Positions 44,720 to 52,935 of a DNA stretch of 64,000 bases are shown in pieces (position 1 is the stretch's first letter; every line of letters begins with the position of its first letter). The DNA lies in contig NZ_JOEC01000003.1 of the NCBI RefSeq assembly GCF_000718085.1, positions 186,001-250,000 on the forward strand, read 5' to 3'. This DNA comes from Mycetocola saprophilus. GTDB taxonomy: Bacteria; Actinomycetota; Actinomycetes; Actinomycetales; Microbacteriaceae. The position numbers were made by a program, and so were the translations under genes. The notes beneath the pieces were generated by a model. That model saw only the letters and a list, made by a program, of their open reading frames with translations. It ran no database searches and was not told the DNA's origin.

Positions 44720-44826
44720 GAATCGTCTGGCCGCCACTCGACAGTCGCCCCCTGTTCGGGAGTTTCGTCGCGTCGGAGGAGGTACGGGCACGAGTCATCG
44801 CTGCCTCGGCGGCTATTCCGCGGGAA

Positions 44827-46467
44827 CTATCCCTCGGTCATCACCAGTCGTGCCTCGGCCGGGGTCGCGGCCGCAAGCGCCCGGGAAGCCAGCAATCTTG
44901 CGTGTTCCAGGGTGTGCTGGCGCAGCTCGGTGCGTACGTCCGCGAGCGCCTCGGGGGCCATCGACAGCGATGTGACGCCGAGCCCCACCAGGATGACCGC
45001 GAGCAGCGGATCCCCCGCCGCTTCTCCGCACACCCCCACGGGCTTGCCCGACTGACCGCCGGCATCCCCGATCATCCTGATCAGGCGCAGCACCGCTGGG
45101 TGCCAGGGATCCTGATACTCGGCCAGCGCACCCAGCTGCCGATCGGCGGCGAGGGTGTACTGGGTAAGGTCGTTGGTCCCAATCGAGACGAAGTCGGCGA
45201 TGCCCAGGATCTGCGCGGCCAGCAGGGCGGCCGAGGGCACCTCGGCCATGACCCCCGCGGTGCCGAGTCCCAGTTCGCGAGCCAGCAGCACAAACCTGGC
45301 GGTTTCGGCGGCATCGGCGATCATCGGGGCCATCACCCGCACGTCCGCACGGCAGCTGTCGGCGGCGATGGCGAGCGCCCGCAGCTGATCGCGCAGGATC
45401 GAATCATCTCCCCGGAACGCGCGCAGCCCGCGCATGCCCAGGGCCGGGTTGGGTTCGGCGGTATCCACCGGGAGGAATGCGAGCGGCTTATCGGCACCGG
45501 CGTCCAGGGTGCGTACGATGACCCGACGGCCGGGGAACTCCTCGAAGATCCGCTGGTAGTGCTCCACCTGCTCGGCGATACTCGGGGCGCGGTCGGCATC
45601 CAGGAACAGGAGTTCGGTTCGCAGCAGCCCCACGCCCTCGGCACCGAGTTCGCGGGCCGCCTGGGCCTCATCGGCCCGGGTCAGGTTGGCCAGGAGCGGA
45701 ATCGGGGTGTCATCGGCGAGGGTTCCCGGGCCCACCGGGACCTTGGAGCGGCGACGACCCAGCCGGCGGCGAGCGGTCTGCACATCCTCGGGGGTCGGAT
45801 CGATAGTGACGGTACCCTCGGCCGCATCCAGCAGCACCTCGGTCCCGTCCACCAGCGCGTCCACATCGCCCACACCGACCACGGCAACCAGGGCCTTGGC
45901 CCGCGCGAGGATCGCCGTATGCGAGGTGGGGCCGCCTCCGCTGGTGATCAGCCCGAGGACGCGCCCCAGGTCAAGGCCCACGGTGTCGGCCGGGGCCAGA
46001 TCGTGAGCCACCAGGATAAAGGGGGTATCCGAGTCGGGGATGCCCGGCACCGGAACCCCGCGCAGGTGCGCGATCGTGCGCTGGGAAAGGTCGCCCAGGT
46101 CGGAGGCACGCTCGGCCATATAGCCGCCCATCGAGAGCAGCATCTGCTGGAAGGTGTGGAACGCCTCAAAGATCGCACGCTCGGCGGTCTTCTGGGCGGC
46201 GATTCGGGAGCGCACATCGGTCAGCAGCGAGGGATCCTGCGCCATCTGAGCCTGAGCCTCCAGCACCGCTCGTGCCTCGCCGGTGGTGTGCTCGGCATGC
46301 TGGGAGAGATCATGGGCGGTCTCGCGCAGCGCGGCCTCGGCCCGGGATGATTCCCAGGCCGCCGTGTTGCTGCGCGGACGATCCGAGGGCTCGGGCAACG
46401 GTTCGGGCATACGCAGGACCGGTCCGGTGACCACACCGCGACCAACACCCACCCCCTGCACCCGCAC
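44827..46467 (-). CDS. Second Enzyme I-like phosphotransferase
   Basis: A 546-residue EI homologue, separate from the ptsI at 14114-15823. It keeps the phospho-His H183 in GGPTSHTAILARA, LLRTELLFL, VRTLDAGADKPLAFL, GTNDLTQYTLAADR and the C-terminal GVCGEAAGDP, so it looks catalytically complete. It is alone, with no HPr gene next to it, and GTG starts after GAAGGGAA. Its role (another PTS branch or a regulatory EI) is unknown. Confidence 0.9.
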   Translation of the reverse strand: MRVQGVGVGRGVVTGPVLRMPEPLPEPSDRPRSNTAAWESSRAEAALRETAHDLSQHAEHTTGEARAVLEAQAQMAQDPSLLTDVRSRIAAQKTAERAIFEAFHTFQQMLLSMGGYMAERASDLGDLSQRTIAHLRGVPVPGIPDSDTPFILVAHDLAPADTVGLDLGRVLGLITSGGGPTSHTAILARAKALVAVVGVGDVDALVDGTEVLLDAAEGTVTIDPTPEDVQTARRRLGRRRSKVPVGPGTLADDTPIPLLANLTRADEAQAARELGAEGVGLLRTELLFLDADRAPSIAEQVEHYQRIFEEFPGRRVIVRTLDAGADKPLAFLPVDTAEPNPALGMRGLRAFRGDDSILRDQLRALAIAADSCRADVRVMAPMIADAAETARFVLLARELGLGTAGVMAEVPSAALLAAQILGIADFVSIGTNDLTQYTLAADRQLGALAEYQDPWHPAVLRLIRMIGDAGGQSGKPVGVCGEAAGDPLLAVILVGLGVTSLSMAPEALADVRTELRQHTLEHARLLASRALAAATPAEARLVMTEG

Positions 46468-46590
46468 CCGGTTCCCTTCGTTCGCCCGCTATCTAGGGTT
46501 CAGCCTAGGCCAGGTCCGAGCCGGGCGCACATTCGAAGGAGGAATCCCGCGGCGTTCCCCGGAAATCTCCCCACCCGATCACGCCCCCAT

Positions 46591-46596
46591 TACAGT
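46591..46596 (+). promoter_or_regulatory. -10 hexamer of the YihY gene, leaderless type
   Basis: TACAGT ends 6 nt before the ATG at 46603, with no Shine-Dalgarno sequence. Confidence 0.45.
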
Positions 46597-46602
46597 AGGG
46601 GC

Positions 46603-47826
46603 ATGAGCAGTCGACCCCGCAGCGCCTCCCGAGGCCAACGCCTGGCCGAAAAGAATGCCCGGAAGGCCGCGCTAAAGCGTGAGGCCTCCTTCTCGGAATC
46701 GATCCGCAACAGCGATAATGCGCTGGTGCAGCGTTTCGAGAAGCCGCTGGAGCGCGCGGGCGAGGCCGTGGACACGGTGACGCGCACCCGGGTGGTCCGC
46801 ACGGTCATGCGCTACAACGAGGCCGACGGCAACCTGCTGTCCTCGGGCATGAGCTTCCAGGCGGTGTTTGCGGTATTCGCCGCGCTGTACGTGGGGTTCG
46901 CGGTCGCCGGACTATGGCTGATCGGCAACGATGAGCTGTTCAAGAATCTCGTTCACATCATCAATAACGCGGTTCCCGGGCTGATCGGCACCGACGGCGG
47001 CAGTGGCATCATCAAGGAGGATCAGATCCTCACCATCGCCCGCGTCAATGTGTTCGGGTGGACCGGTGCGATCGCGCTGGTCGGTTTGCTCTTCACCGCG
47101 ATCGCCTGGCTCTCCTCGACCAGGCAGGCCCTGCGCTCGATCTTCCATCTCCCCCGCGCCGAGGGTAACTTCTTCCTCCAGAAGGCCAAGGACCTGGGGC
47201 TCGCGCTGGCCTTCGGGGTGCTGCTGGTGCTTTCGGCCGCGGCCAATATGCTCTCGACCCAGGCGGTGACCTGGGTGCTCGGTCTGATCGGAATCTCCGA
47301 TGAGTCGTTCTGGGGGCGCGCAACGGTCTCGCTGATCGGTCTGGTTGCCGGTCTGCTGCTGAACTTCATCACCCTGTCGGCGCTGTACCGGGTGCTCGCC
47401 CGCATCCCGATTCCGCTGCCCGACCTCTTCATGGGGTCCTTCTTCGGGGCCCTGGCGCTGACCGCGCTGAGCGTTGCCGGTGGTGCGGTGCTGGGTGGGG
47501 CCAGCCGAAACCCGCTGTTGGCCACGTTTGCGGTGTTTATCGGTCTGCTGATCTGGTTCAACTTCGTCTGTCGGGTGATCCTGATCGCCGGGGCCTGGAT
47601 CGCCGAGGGCCTGGAACGCAAGGGTGTGGTCCTGATCGAGCAGAGCGAGCGCGAGCGGCTCGAGGATTTGGCCGATGCCCGCGAACTGATCGCGCGCACG
47701 ACCTTTGACGAGGCGGTGGCCGCGGCCCGGGCGGCGCGGGGACCGGCGAAACTGGTGGCCAGGGCCCGTGCCGAGCGCGCACGTAAGGAACTGCGGACCC
47801 TGCGGGCCGAGCGCCGGGGTCGCTAG
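46603..47826 (+). CDS. YihY/BrkB-family membrane protein
   Basis: A 407-residue protein of the YihY family (once called ribonuclease BN by mistake). Six helices run from about residue 85 to 325, beginning GMSFQAVFAVFAALYVGFAVAGLWL and including GWTGAIALVGLLFTAIAWLSSTR. Both ends are basic, and the C-terminus is Ala/Arg-rich. Adjacent to xth and trpS. Function is unknown. Confidence 0.88.
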   Translation: MSSRPRSASRGQRLAEKNARKAALKREASFSESIRNSDNALVQRFEKPLERAGEAVDTVTRTRVVRTVMRYNEADGNLLSSGMSFQAVFAVFAALYVGFAVAGLWLIGNDELFKNLVHIINNAVPGLIGTDGGSGIIKEDQILTIARVNVFGWTGAIALVGLLFTAIAWLSSTRQALRSIFHLPRAEGNFFLQKAKDLGLALAFGVLLVLSAAANMLSTQAVTWVLGLIGISDESFWGRATVSLIGLVAGLLLNFITLSALYRVLARIPIPLPDLFMGSFFGALALTALSVAGGAVLGGASRNPLLATFAVFIGLLIWFNFVCRVILIAGAWIAEGLERKGVVLIEQSERERLEDLADARELIARTTFDEAVAAARAARGPAKLVARARAERARKELRTLRAERRGR

Positions 47827-47883
47827 TTTTTCGCGGTCGCATACAATCGGGCAATTACGCCCCGGAGTGTCGCCGGTACCCGG

Positions 47884-47889
47884 TAAACT
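47884..47889 (+). promoter_or_regulatory. -10 hexamer of xth, leaderless type
   Basis: TAAACT ends 6 nt before the xth ATG. Confidence 0.45.
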
Positions 47890-47895
47890 GGGGCC

Positions 47896-48744
47896 ATGTC
47901 TGCCAACCCATTACGCGTTATTTCGGTCAACGTCAACGGCATCCGCGCCGCCTACCGCAAGGGTATGGGCGAGTGGCTGGAAAACTCCGGTGCCGACATT
48001 GTGGCCCTTCAGGAGGTTCGCGCCGGCGACGCCGACGTGCACAAGCTGGTGGGCGAGGGCTGGCACATCCTGCACGATGAGGCCGCGGCCAAGGGTCGCG
48101 CCGGTGTTGCACTGCTCAGCCGGATCGCCCCCGTCGCCTCGCGCGCGGGCCTGGGCGGCGAGGAAACCGACAGCACCGGACGCTGGCTCGAGGGCGACTA
48201 CGACTGGCACGGCACCCCGGTAACGGTGGTGTCCACCTACGTGCACTCGGGCGAGGTGGATACCCCGCGTCAGGTATCCAAATATGCCTTCCTGGAGGCG
48301 ATGCTGGTGCGTCTGGCCGAGCTCTCGGCCCAGACCTCGCACGCCGTCGTGGTGGGTGACCTCAACGTGGGTCACCGCGAGCTCGACATCAAAAACTGGA
48401 AGGGCAACCAGAAAAACGCCGGCTTCCTGCCGCAGGAGCGCTCCTACTTCGACCGTTTCTTCGGGGCCGCGGGCACCGAGGTCACCGGCGTGGACGGCGT
48501 CACCGGTCCGGGCATCGGCCTGGTGGATGTCGGTCGCGCGTTCGCCGGCGAGGTCCCCGGTCCGTACACCTGGTGGTCCTACCGAGGCCAGGCCTTCGAT
48601 AACGACGCCGGATGGCGCATCGACTACCACATGGCAACGCCCGCGCTGGCTGCCACCGTTACCTCCTATGCGGTCGAGCGGGCCGCTGCGTACGACGAGC
48701 GATGGTCCGACCACGCGCCCGTCACCGTCGTCTACGCACTCTAA
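47896..48744 (+). CDS. xth: Exodeoxyribonuclease III
   Basis: An AP endonuclease/3'-exonuclease of base excision repair. The 282-residue EEP-fold protein has VNVNGIRAAYRKG, the metal-binding Glu in ALQEVRAGD, VVGDLNVGHRELDIKN (Asn/Asp catalytic set), and the C-terminal WSDHAPVTVVY. Located between yihY and trpS, 26 nt before trpS. Confidence 0.93.
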   Translation: MSANPLRVISVNVNGIRAAYRKGMGEWLENSGADIVALQEVRAGDADVHKLVGEGWHILHDEAAAKGRAGVALLSRIAPVASRAGLGGEETDSTGRWLEGDYDWHGTPVTVVSTYVHSGEVDTPRQVSKYAFLEAMLVRLAELSAQTSHAVVVGDLNVGHRELDIKNWKGNQKNAGFLPQERSYFDRFFGAAGTEVTGVDGVTGPGIGLVDVGRAFAGEVPGPYTWWSYRGQAFDNDAGWRIDYHMATPALAATVTSYAVERAAAYDERWSDHAPVTVVYAL

Positions 48745-48770
48745 TCTCGCTCAATTTTTAAGGATTTATC

Positions 48771-49778
48771 ATGACCAACCCCCGCCTGTATTCCGGCATG
48801 CAGCCCTCCGCCGATTCGCTCCAGCTCGGCAACTTCCTGGGTGCGCTCTCGCCGTGGAAGCGCCTGCAGGAAACCCACGACGCCTTCTTCTCGGTGGTCG
48901 ATCTGCACGCGATCACCGTGCCCCAGGACCCGACCACGCTGCGGGAGAAGATCCGCCGCACCGCCGCGCAGTACATCGCCGGCGGCATCTCCCCGGATAA
49001 GTCCACCCTGTACGTGCAGTCGCATGTGCCCGCCCACACCGAGCTGGCCTGGATCCTCAACACCATCACCGGCTTTGGCGAGGCCGGTCGGATGACCCAG
49101 TTCAAGGACAAGTCCAGCCGCTACGGTTCCGATGCCACCAGCGTGGGCCTGTTTGCGTACCCGGTGCTGATGGCCGCCGACATCCTGCTGTACCAGACCG
49201 AGGTGGTGCCGGTGGGCGATGACCAGCGTCAGCACGTCGAGCTGACCCGCAACCTCGCCGAGCGCTTCAACTCGCGCTTCGGCGAGACCTTCACCATCCC
49301 CACCGCCCACATCGGTGGCAACGAGGCGCGCATCTACGACCTGCAGAACCCCACCTCGAAGATGTCGAAGTCCGGGGAGTCCCCGGCGGGCATCATTTGG
49401 GTGCTGGATGACCCCAAGGTCAACGCCAAGAAGATCATGCGCGCGGTGACCGACGCCGACGGCGTGGTGGCCTTCGATCGGGAAAACAAGCCCGGCATCT
49501 CCAACATGCTGAGCATCTACTCGGGCCTGTCGGGGCGCACCGTGGAGGACATCACCGCGGCCTATGATGGCCAGGGCTATGGTGCATTCAAGAAGGACCT
49601 CGCCGAGCTGGTGGCCGACACCCTGGGCCCGGTACGTGAGCACGCCAACGAGCTGATGGCCGACCCGGCCGAGCTCGACCGCCTGCTCGCCCGCAACGCC
49701 GAGCGCGCCAGCGAGGTGGCCGAGACTACCCTCGACACCGTGTACGACCGCATCGGCCTGCTGCGCCGCGCACGCTAA
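48771..49778 (+). CDS. trpS: Tryptophan-tRNA ligase
   Basis: Charges tRNA-Trp. A 335-residue class I synthetase with the HIGH-like PSADSLQLGNFLGAL near the N-terminus and the KMSKS motif in TSKMSKSGESPAG. AAGGA lies 8 nt before the ATG. No leader or T-box-like element was seen upstream. xth and trpS may form a transcript. Confidence 0.96.
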   Translation: MTNPRLYSGMQPSADSLQLGNFLGALSPWKRLQETHDAFFSVVDLHAITVPQDPTTLREKIRRTAAQYIAGGISPDKSTLYVQSHVPAHTELAWILNTITGFGEAGRMTQFKDKSSRYGSDATSVGLFAYPVLMAADILLYQTEVVPVGDDQRQHVELTRNLAERFNSRFGETFTIPTAHIGGNEARIYDLQNPTSKMSKSGESPAGIIWVLDDPKVNAKKIMRAVTDADGVVAFDRENKPGISNMLSIYSGLSGRTVEDITAAYDGQGYGAFKKDLAELVADTLGPVREHANELMADPAELDRLLARNAERASEVAETTLDTVYDRIGLLRRAR

Positions 49779-49792
49779 ACGCCACACCCATA

Positions 49793-49830
49793 CGCAGACA
49801 CCCGGGCCGTTTGGTCCGGGTGTTTGTGCG
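49793..49830. terminator. Terminator after trpS, shared with the convergent TetR gene
   Basis: An ACACCCGG/CCGGGTGT core (about 8 bp) extends outward imperfectly to 49793 and 49830, between convergent genes. Confidence 0.55.
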
Positions 49831-49881
49831 TCGGGGCCGAGCCGCGTCGCTTCGCTCGGGCCGATCGGTCCAGGCGGGCGG

Positions 49882-50628
49882 CTAAGCTCCCGCGCGCAGG
49901 ATCGCGCGGCCCGCGGTGCGCAGCTGGGTCTCGATCTGTTCGGGGGTGTCCAGATATCCGGCAAACATTGCACCGTCCCTGAGCATCAGGAGCTGGCGGG
50001 CGACCGGTTCGGCGGGTGCGATGCCCAGGGCACGCACGGCGTCGGCGAGGGTGCCCAGGAGCCAGTCCCGGTGGGTCAGCACGGCCCGACGGATCGGGTG
50101 CTCGGGTTCGGCATATTCGGCCGCGGCGTTCAGGAACACGCAGCCTCGGAAACCCGGACGGCAGCTCTCGACCCCGATCACCCGGGCAAACCCGGAGAGG
50201 AACAGCTCGGCCTGCTCGGCGGTGACGATGCGCACGGGTAGCTCTTCGGGGCCGCGGCTTTCGATGTCCGATCCTTCGGGAGCAAACAGGCGGGCCACCG
50301 ATTCCTGGGCGCGCGCGGACTCGGCATCCAGGTAGGCCACGATCAGGTCGTCCTTGGTGGGGAAGTGCCGGTAGAAGGTGACCTTGGTGATGCCGGCGGC
50401 GGCGATGATCCGGTCCGCGCTCACCGCGCGGTATCCGAGCGCCGGGAACAGCGCGCCGGCGGCATCGAGGATGCGCTGGCGCGCGCCGATCCGCACCGGG
50501 GCGCTGGGAGTCTCGGCCTTCCGAGCCGTCTCGGTGTGTGTTGTGGAGTTCTCGGCCGTCGCGTCGGTCTCGGCATTCGTCGCGGAGGACTCCGAGACGG
50601 CCGTGCCTCGCGTCTGTACCTGCGTCAT
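49882..50628 (-). CDS. TetR-family regulator divergent from ohr
   Basis: A 248-residue TetR-type protein with an unusually long polar N-terminal extension (about residues 1-45, Thr/Glu/Ala-rich) before the HTH (RQRILDAAGALFPALGYRAVSADRIIAAAGITKVTFYRHFPTKDDL by position 50-95). It contains two or three Cys (CRPGF and CVFLN) in the core that could sense oxidants; inferred. GGGAGCG precedes the ATG. It shares a 159-nt promoter region with ohr. Confidence 0.88.
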   Translation of the reverse strand: MTQVQTRGTAVSESSATNAETDATAENSTTHTETARKAETPSAPVRIGARQRILDAAGALFPALGYRAVSADRIIAAAGITKVTFYRHFPTKDDLIVAYLDAESARAQESVARLFAPEGSDIESRGPEELPVRIVTAEQAELFLSGFARVIGVESCRPGFRGCVFLNAAAEYAEPEHPIRRAVLTHRDWLLGTLADAVRALGIAPAEPVARQLLMLRDGAMFAGYLDTPEQIETQLRTAGRAILRAGA

Positions 50629-50720
50629 GTGCGCTCCCGTGCCGAACGGTTCCTGAATCGAAACCGAGAATCTGAGGTTGGACTTGCATGTTGCCGAGTC
50701 CTGTTCCAGTATAGATCTTG

Positions 50721-50748
50721 TAGGTAGAGTGACTAGTTCGTCTACCTA
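50721..50748. promoter_or_regulatory. Operator palindrome between tetR and ohr
   Basis: TAGGTAGA and its exact complement TCTACCTA are separated by 12 nt containing ACTAGT. The spacing and position between divergent genes suggest a TetR-family operator controlling both. Confidence 0.6.
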
Positions 50749-50786
50749 GGAATTTTCCGAGAATCCCCGTCAGAAGGACACAGATT

Positions 50787-51215
50787 ATGAGCGAAACCCT
50801 GTACACCGCCGTAGCCACCTCGACCGGCGATGGCCGCGCCGGGGGCCACGTCGTCTCCAGCGACGGCAACCTCGACCTGGTCCTCGCGGTCCCCACCGAG
50901 ATGGGCGGCCGTGGCGGCGGAACCAACCCCGAGCAGCTCTTCGCCGCCGGCTGGTCGGCCTGCTTCCACTCCGCACTCAAGGCCGTGGCTGCCGCCGAGA
51001 AGATCACCCTGACCGACTCGGCCGTGGTGGCCGACATTTCGATCTTCCCCAACGGTCAGGGTGGATACGACCTCGGCGCAGCCCTCCACGTGGAAATCGC
51101 GGACATCGAGCAGGCCGAGGCCGAGCGCCTCGTGGGTCTTGCGCACCAGGTGTGCCCGTACTCCAACGCCACCCGCGGAAACATCAAGGTCGAGATCGAG
51201 ACCGTCGTCGCCTAA
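50787..51215 (+). CDS. ohr: Organic hydroperoxide resistance protein
   Basis: A 142-residue OsmC/Ohr-family peroxidase. Both catalytic Cys are present: C60 in GWSACFHSAL and C125 in HQVCPYSNATRGN, as expected for thiol-dependent reduction of organic peroxides. GAAGGA lies 9 nt before the ATG. Ohr genes often pair with a MarR-type OhrR; here the partner is a TetR-type regulator. Confidence 0.94.
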   Translation: MSETLYTAVATSTGDGRAGGHVVSSDGNLDLVLAVPTEMGGRGGGTNPEQLFAAGWSACFHSALKAVAAAEKITLTDSAVVADISIFPNGQGGYDLGAALHVEIADIEQAEAERLVGLAHQVCPYSNATRGNIKVEIETVVA

Positions 51216-51232
51216 CGCCCTCCCCAGGCATC

Positions 51233-51268
51233 ACGGGCACCCGAGACACTCTCGGGTGCCCGTTTTTT
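51233..51268 (+). terminator. Terminator of ohr
   Basis: A perfect 14-bp stem (51233-51246 with 51250-51263), followed by TTTTT. Confidence 0.85.
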
Positions 51269-51286
51269 AATACCCGGAACGACATT

Positions 51287-51302
51287 TTTCGGTGCGCCGA
51301 AA
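51287..51302. promoter_or_regulatory. Candidate metalloregulator operator of mntH
   Basis: TTTCGG-TGCG-CCGAAA is a perfect 6-bp inverted repeat placed where the mntH -35 would be, given the -10 at 51312-51317. A Mn-responsive repressor is a plausible partner; no regulator gene is in the window. Confidence 0.5.
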
Positions 51303-51311
51303 TTAACCTGC

Positions 51312-51317
51312 TAGTGT
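51312..51317 (+). promoter_or_regulatory. -10 hexamer of mntH, leaderless type
   Basis: TAGTGT ends 6 nt before the ATG at 51324. Confidence 0.45.
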
Positions 51318-51323
51318 GAGCGC

Positions 51324-52577
51324 ATGACCTCCGCAGCACCCGCCTCCACTCGTCCAACCCGCGCGCCCGAACGTCGGCTCCTGGGTCTCCTCGGCCCCGC
51401 CTTCGTGGCGGCCATCGCCTATGTGGATCCGGGGAACGTCGCGGCCAACCTCTCCGCGGGCGCGGGCTACGGCTACCTGCTGGTCTGGGTTCTGGTGCTG
51501 GCCAACGTCATGGCGGTGCTCGTGCAGTACCTCTCCGCCAAGCTCGGCCTGGTCACCGGCAAGAGCCTGCCCGAGCTGCTGGGACAGCGCATGCCGCGCG
51601 CCGGCCGCCTGGCCTACTGGGTACAGGCCGAGGTCATCGCCGCGGCCACGGATCTCGCCGAGGTGATCGGCGGCGCCATCGCGCTGAACCTGCTGTTTGG
51701 GACGCCGCTGCTGCTCGGCGGGATCATCGTCGGCGCGGTCTCGATGGCGCTCCTGGCAATCCAGTCGCGCCGCGGCCAGCGTCCGTTTGAGTTTGTCATT
51801 CTGGGCATGCTGGTGATCATCACCATCGGCTTTGTGGGCGGCCTGTTCTTCTCCCCACTGGACTGGGGCGGCGTGGCCGGCGGACTGGTTCCACGCTTCG
51901 AGGGCACCGAGACGGTCCTGCTGGCCGCGAGCATGCTGGGAGCCACGGTCATGCCGCACGCGATCTACGTCCACTCGGCCCTCGCCCGCGACCGCCACGG
52001 CGTGAGCACCAACCCCGGCCGAGTCCGCCGCCTCCTCAAGGCCACCCGGTGGGATGTGGGCCTCGCGCTCGTGCTGGCCGGGGGCGTGAACATCGCCATG
52101 CTGCTTCTTGCCGCCTCGGCCCTGCCCGGCGTCGCGGGCACCGACACCATCGAGGGCGCCCATGCGGCCATCACCGCGGCCCTCGGCCCGGTCGTCGGCG
52201 TGGTCTTCGCCGTGGGCCTGCTCGCCTCGGGCCTCGCCTCCACCTCGGTGGGCTGCTACGCGGGAGCCACGATCATGGACGGCCTGCTGCACGTACGCAT
52301 CCCGCTCCTGGTGCGCCGCGTCATCACCATCATCCCCGCACTGATCGTGCTGGGCGTGGGTTTTGACCCCACGCTGGCGCTGGTCCTCAGCCAGGTCCTG
52401 CTCTCGGTGGGCATCCCCTTTGCCCTGATTCCGCTGGCCTATCTGACCGCCAAGCGTTCGCTGATGGGCGAGTTCGTGAACCGACTCCCGATGCGCATCA
52501 TCACGGCGATCGTGGTGGCCGCCATCGTCCTCCTCAACATCGCGCTGATCTACCTCACCCTCACGGGCGCGGCATAG
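51324..52577 (+). CDS. mntH: Nramp-family divalent metal (Mn2+) transporter
   Basis: A 417-residue proton-coupled importer of Mn2+ (and Fe2+) with eleven helices. The metal-binding DPGN in AYVDPGNVAANLSAG (helix 1) and MPHAIYVHSAL (helix 6) are both intact. AAVVXP-type conservation and length match bacterial MntH. Downstream of ohr; together they suggest an oxidative-stress group, but no shared site was found. Confidence 0.93.
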   Translation: MTSAAPASTRPTRAPERRLLGLLGPAFVAAIAYVDPGNVAANLSAGAGYGYLLVWVLVLANVMAVLVQYLSAKLGLVTGKSLPELLGQRMPRAGRLAYWVQAEVIAAATDLAEVIGGAIALNLLFGTPLLLGGIIVGAVSMALLAIQSRRGQRPFEFVILGMLVIITIGFVGGLFFSPLDWGGVAGGLVPRFEGTETVLLAASMLGATVMPHAIYVHSALARDRHGVSTNPGRVRRLLKATRWDVGLALVLAGGVNIAMLLLAASALPGVAGTDTIEGAHAAITAALGPVVGVVFAVGLLASGLASTSVGCYAGATIMDGLLHVRIPLLVRRVITIIPALIVLGVGFDPTLALVLSQVLLSVGIPFALIPLAYLTAKRSLMGEFVNRLPMRIITAIVVAAIVLLNIALIYLTLTGAA

Positions 52578-52806
52578 CCACCGGCCCCTGCCCACGTCCG
52601 CGGGCCCAACGCACAATGCGGTCCAGGGTCCAGGCGACCAGGGTGAGTACGTGCAGGAGGACCAGCAGCACGATCCAGATGACCTTCTCCGAGGTTCGCA
52701 TCCGGCGATCATTCGCGGTAACCACGATCGCGTACACCCAGTACCCAAACAGCGCGAGTACACCCAGCAGAACCGGCAGATGCCAGCCCATCAGCAGATT
52801 AGACAC
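52561..52806 (-). CDS. Small two-helix membrane protein, PLDc_N-like
   Basis: An 81-residue protein with two helices (LPVLLGVLALFGYWVYAIVV and KVIWIVLLVLLHVLTLVAWTL) and a basic tail. The layout resembles the short phospholipase-D N-terminal anchor domain (PLDc_N), without the catalytic part. GTG start after GGGGGAGC. The 3' ends of this gene and mntH overlap by 17 nt. Confidence 0.6.
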   Translation of the reverse strand: MSNLLMGWHLPVLLGVLALFGYWVYAIVVTANDRRMRTSEKVIWIVLLVLLHVLTLVAWTLDRIVRWARGRGQGPVAMPRP

Positions 52807-52882
52807 GGTGCTCCCCCACTCCCCCTCGGCACATCCGCGTAGCTACACCCTAGCGAGATCCGCACCCCTCCACCAGAAAAAA

Positions 52883-52915
52883 CACCGCCGCCCCGCTGGA
52901 ATCCAGCGGGGCGGC
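52883..52915 (-). terminator. Terminator of glpK
   Basis: A 14-bp or longer stem (52885-52900 with 52902-52915); the minus-strand tail is TGTTTTTTC. Confidence 0.75.
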
Positions 52916-52935
52916 AGTCAGAGAAAACTCGCGAA

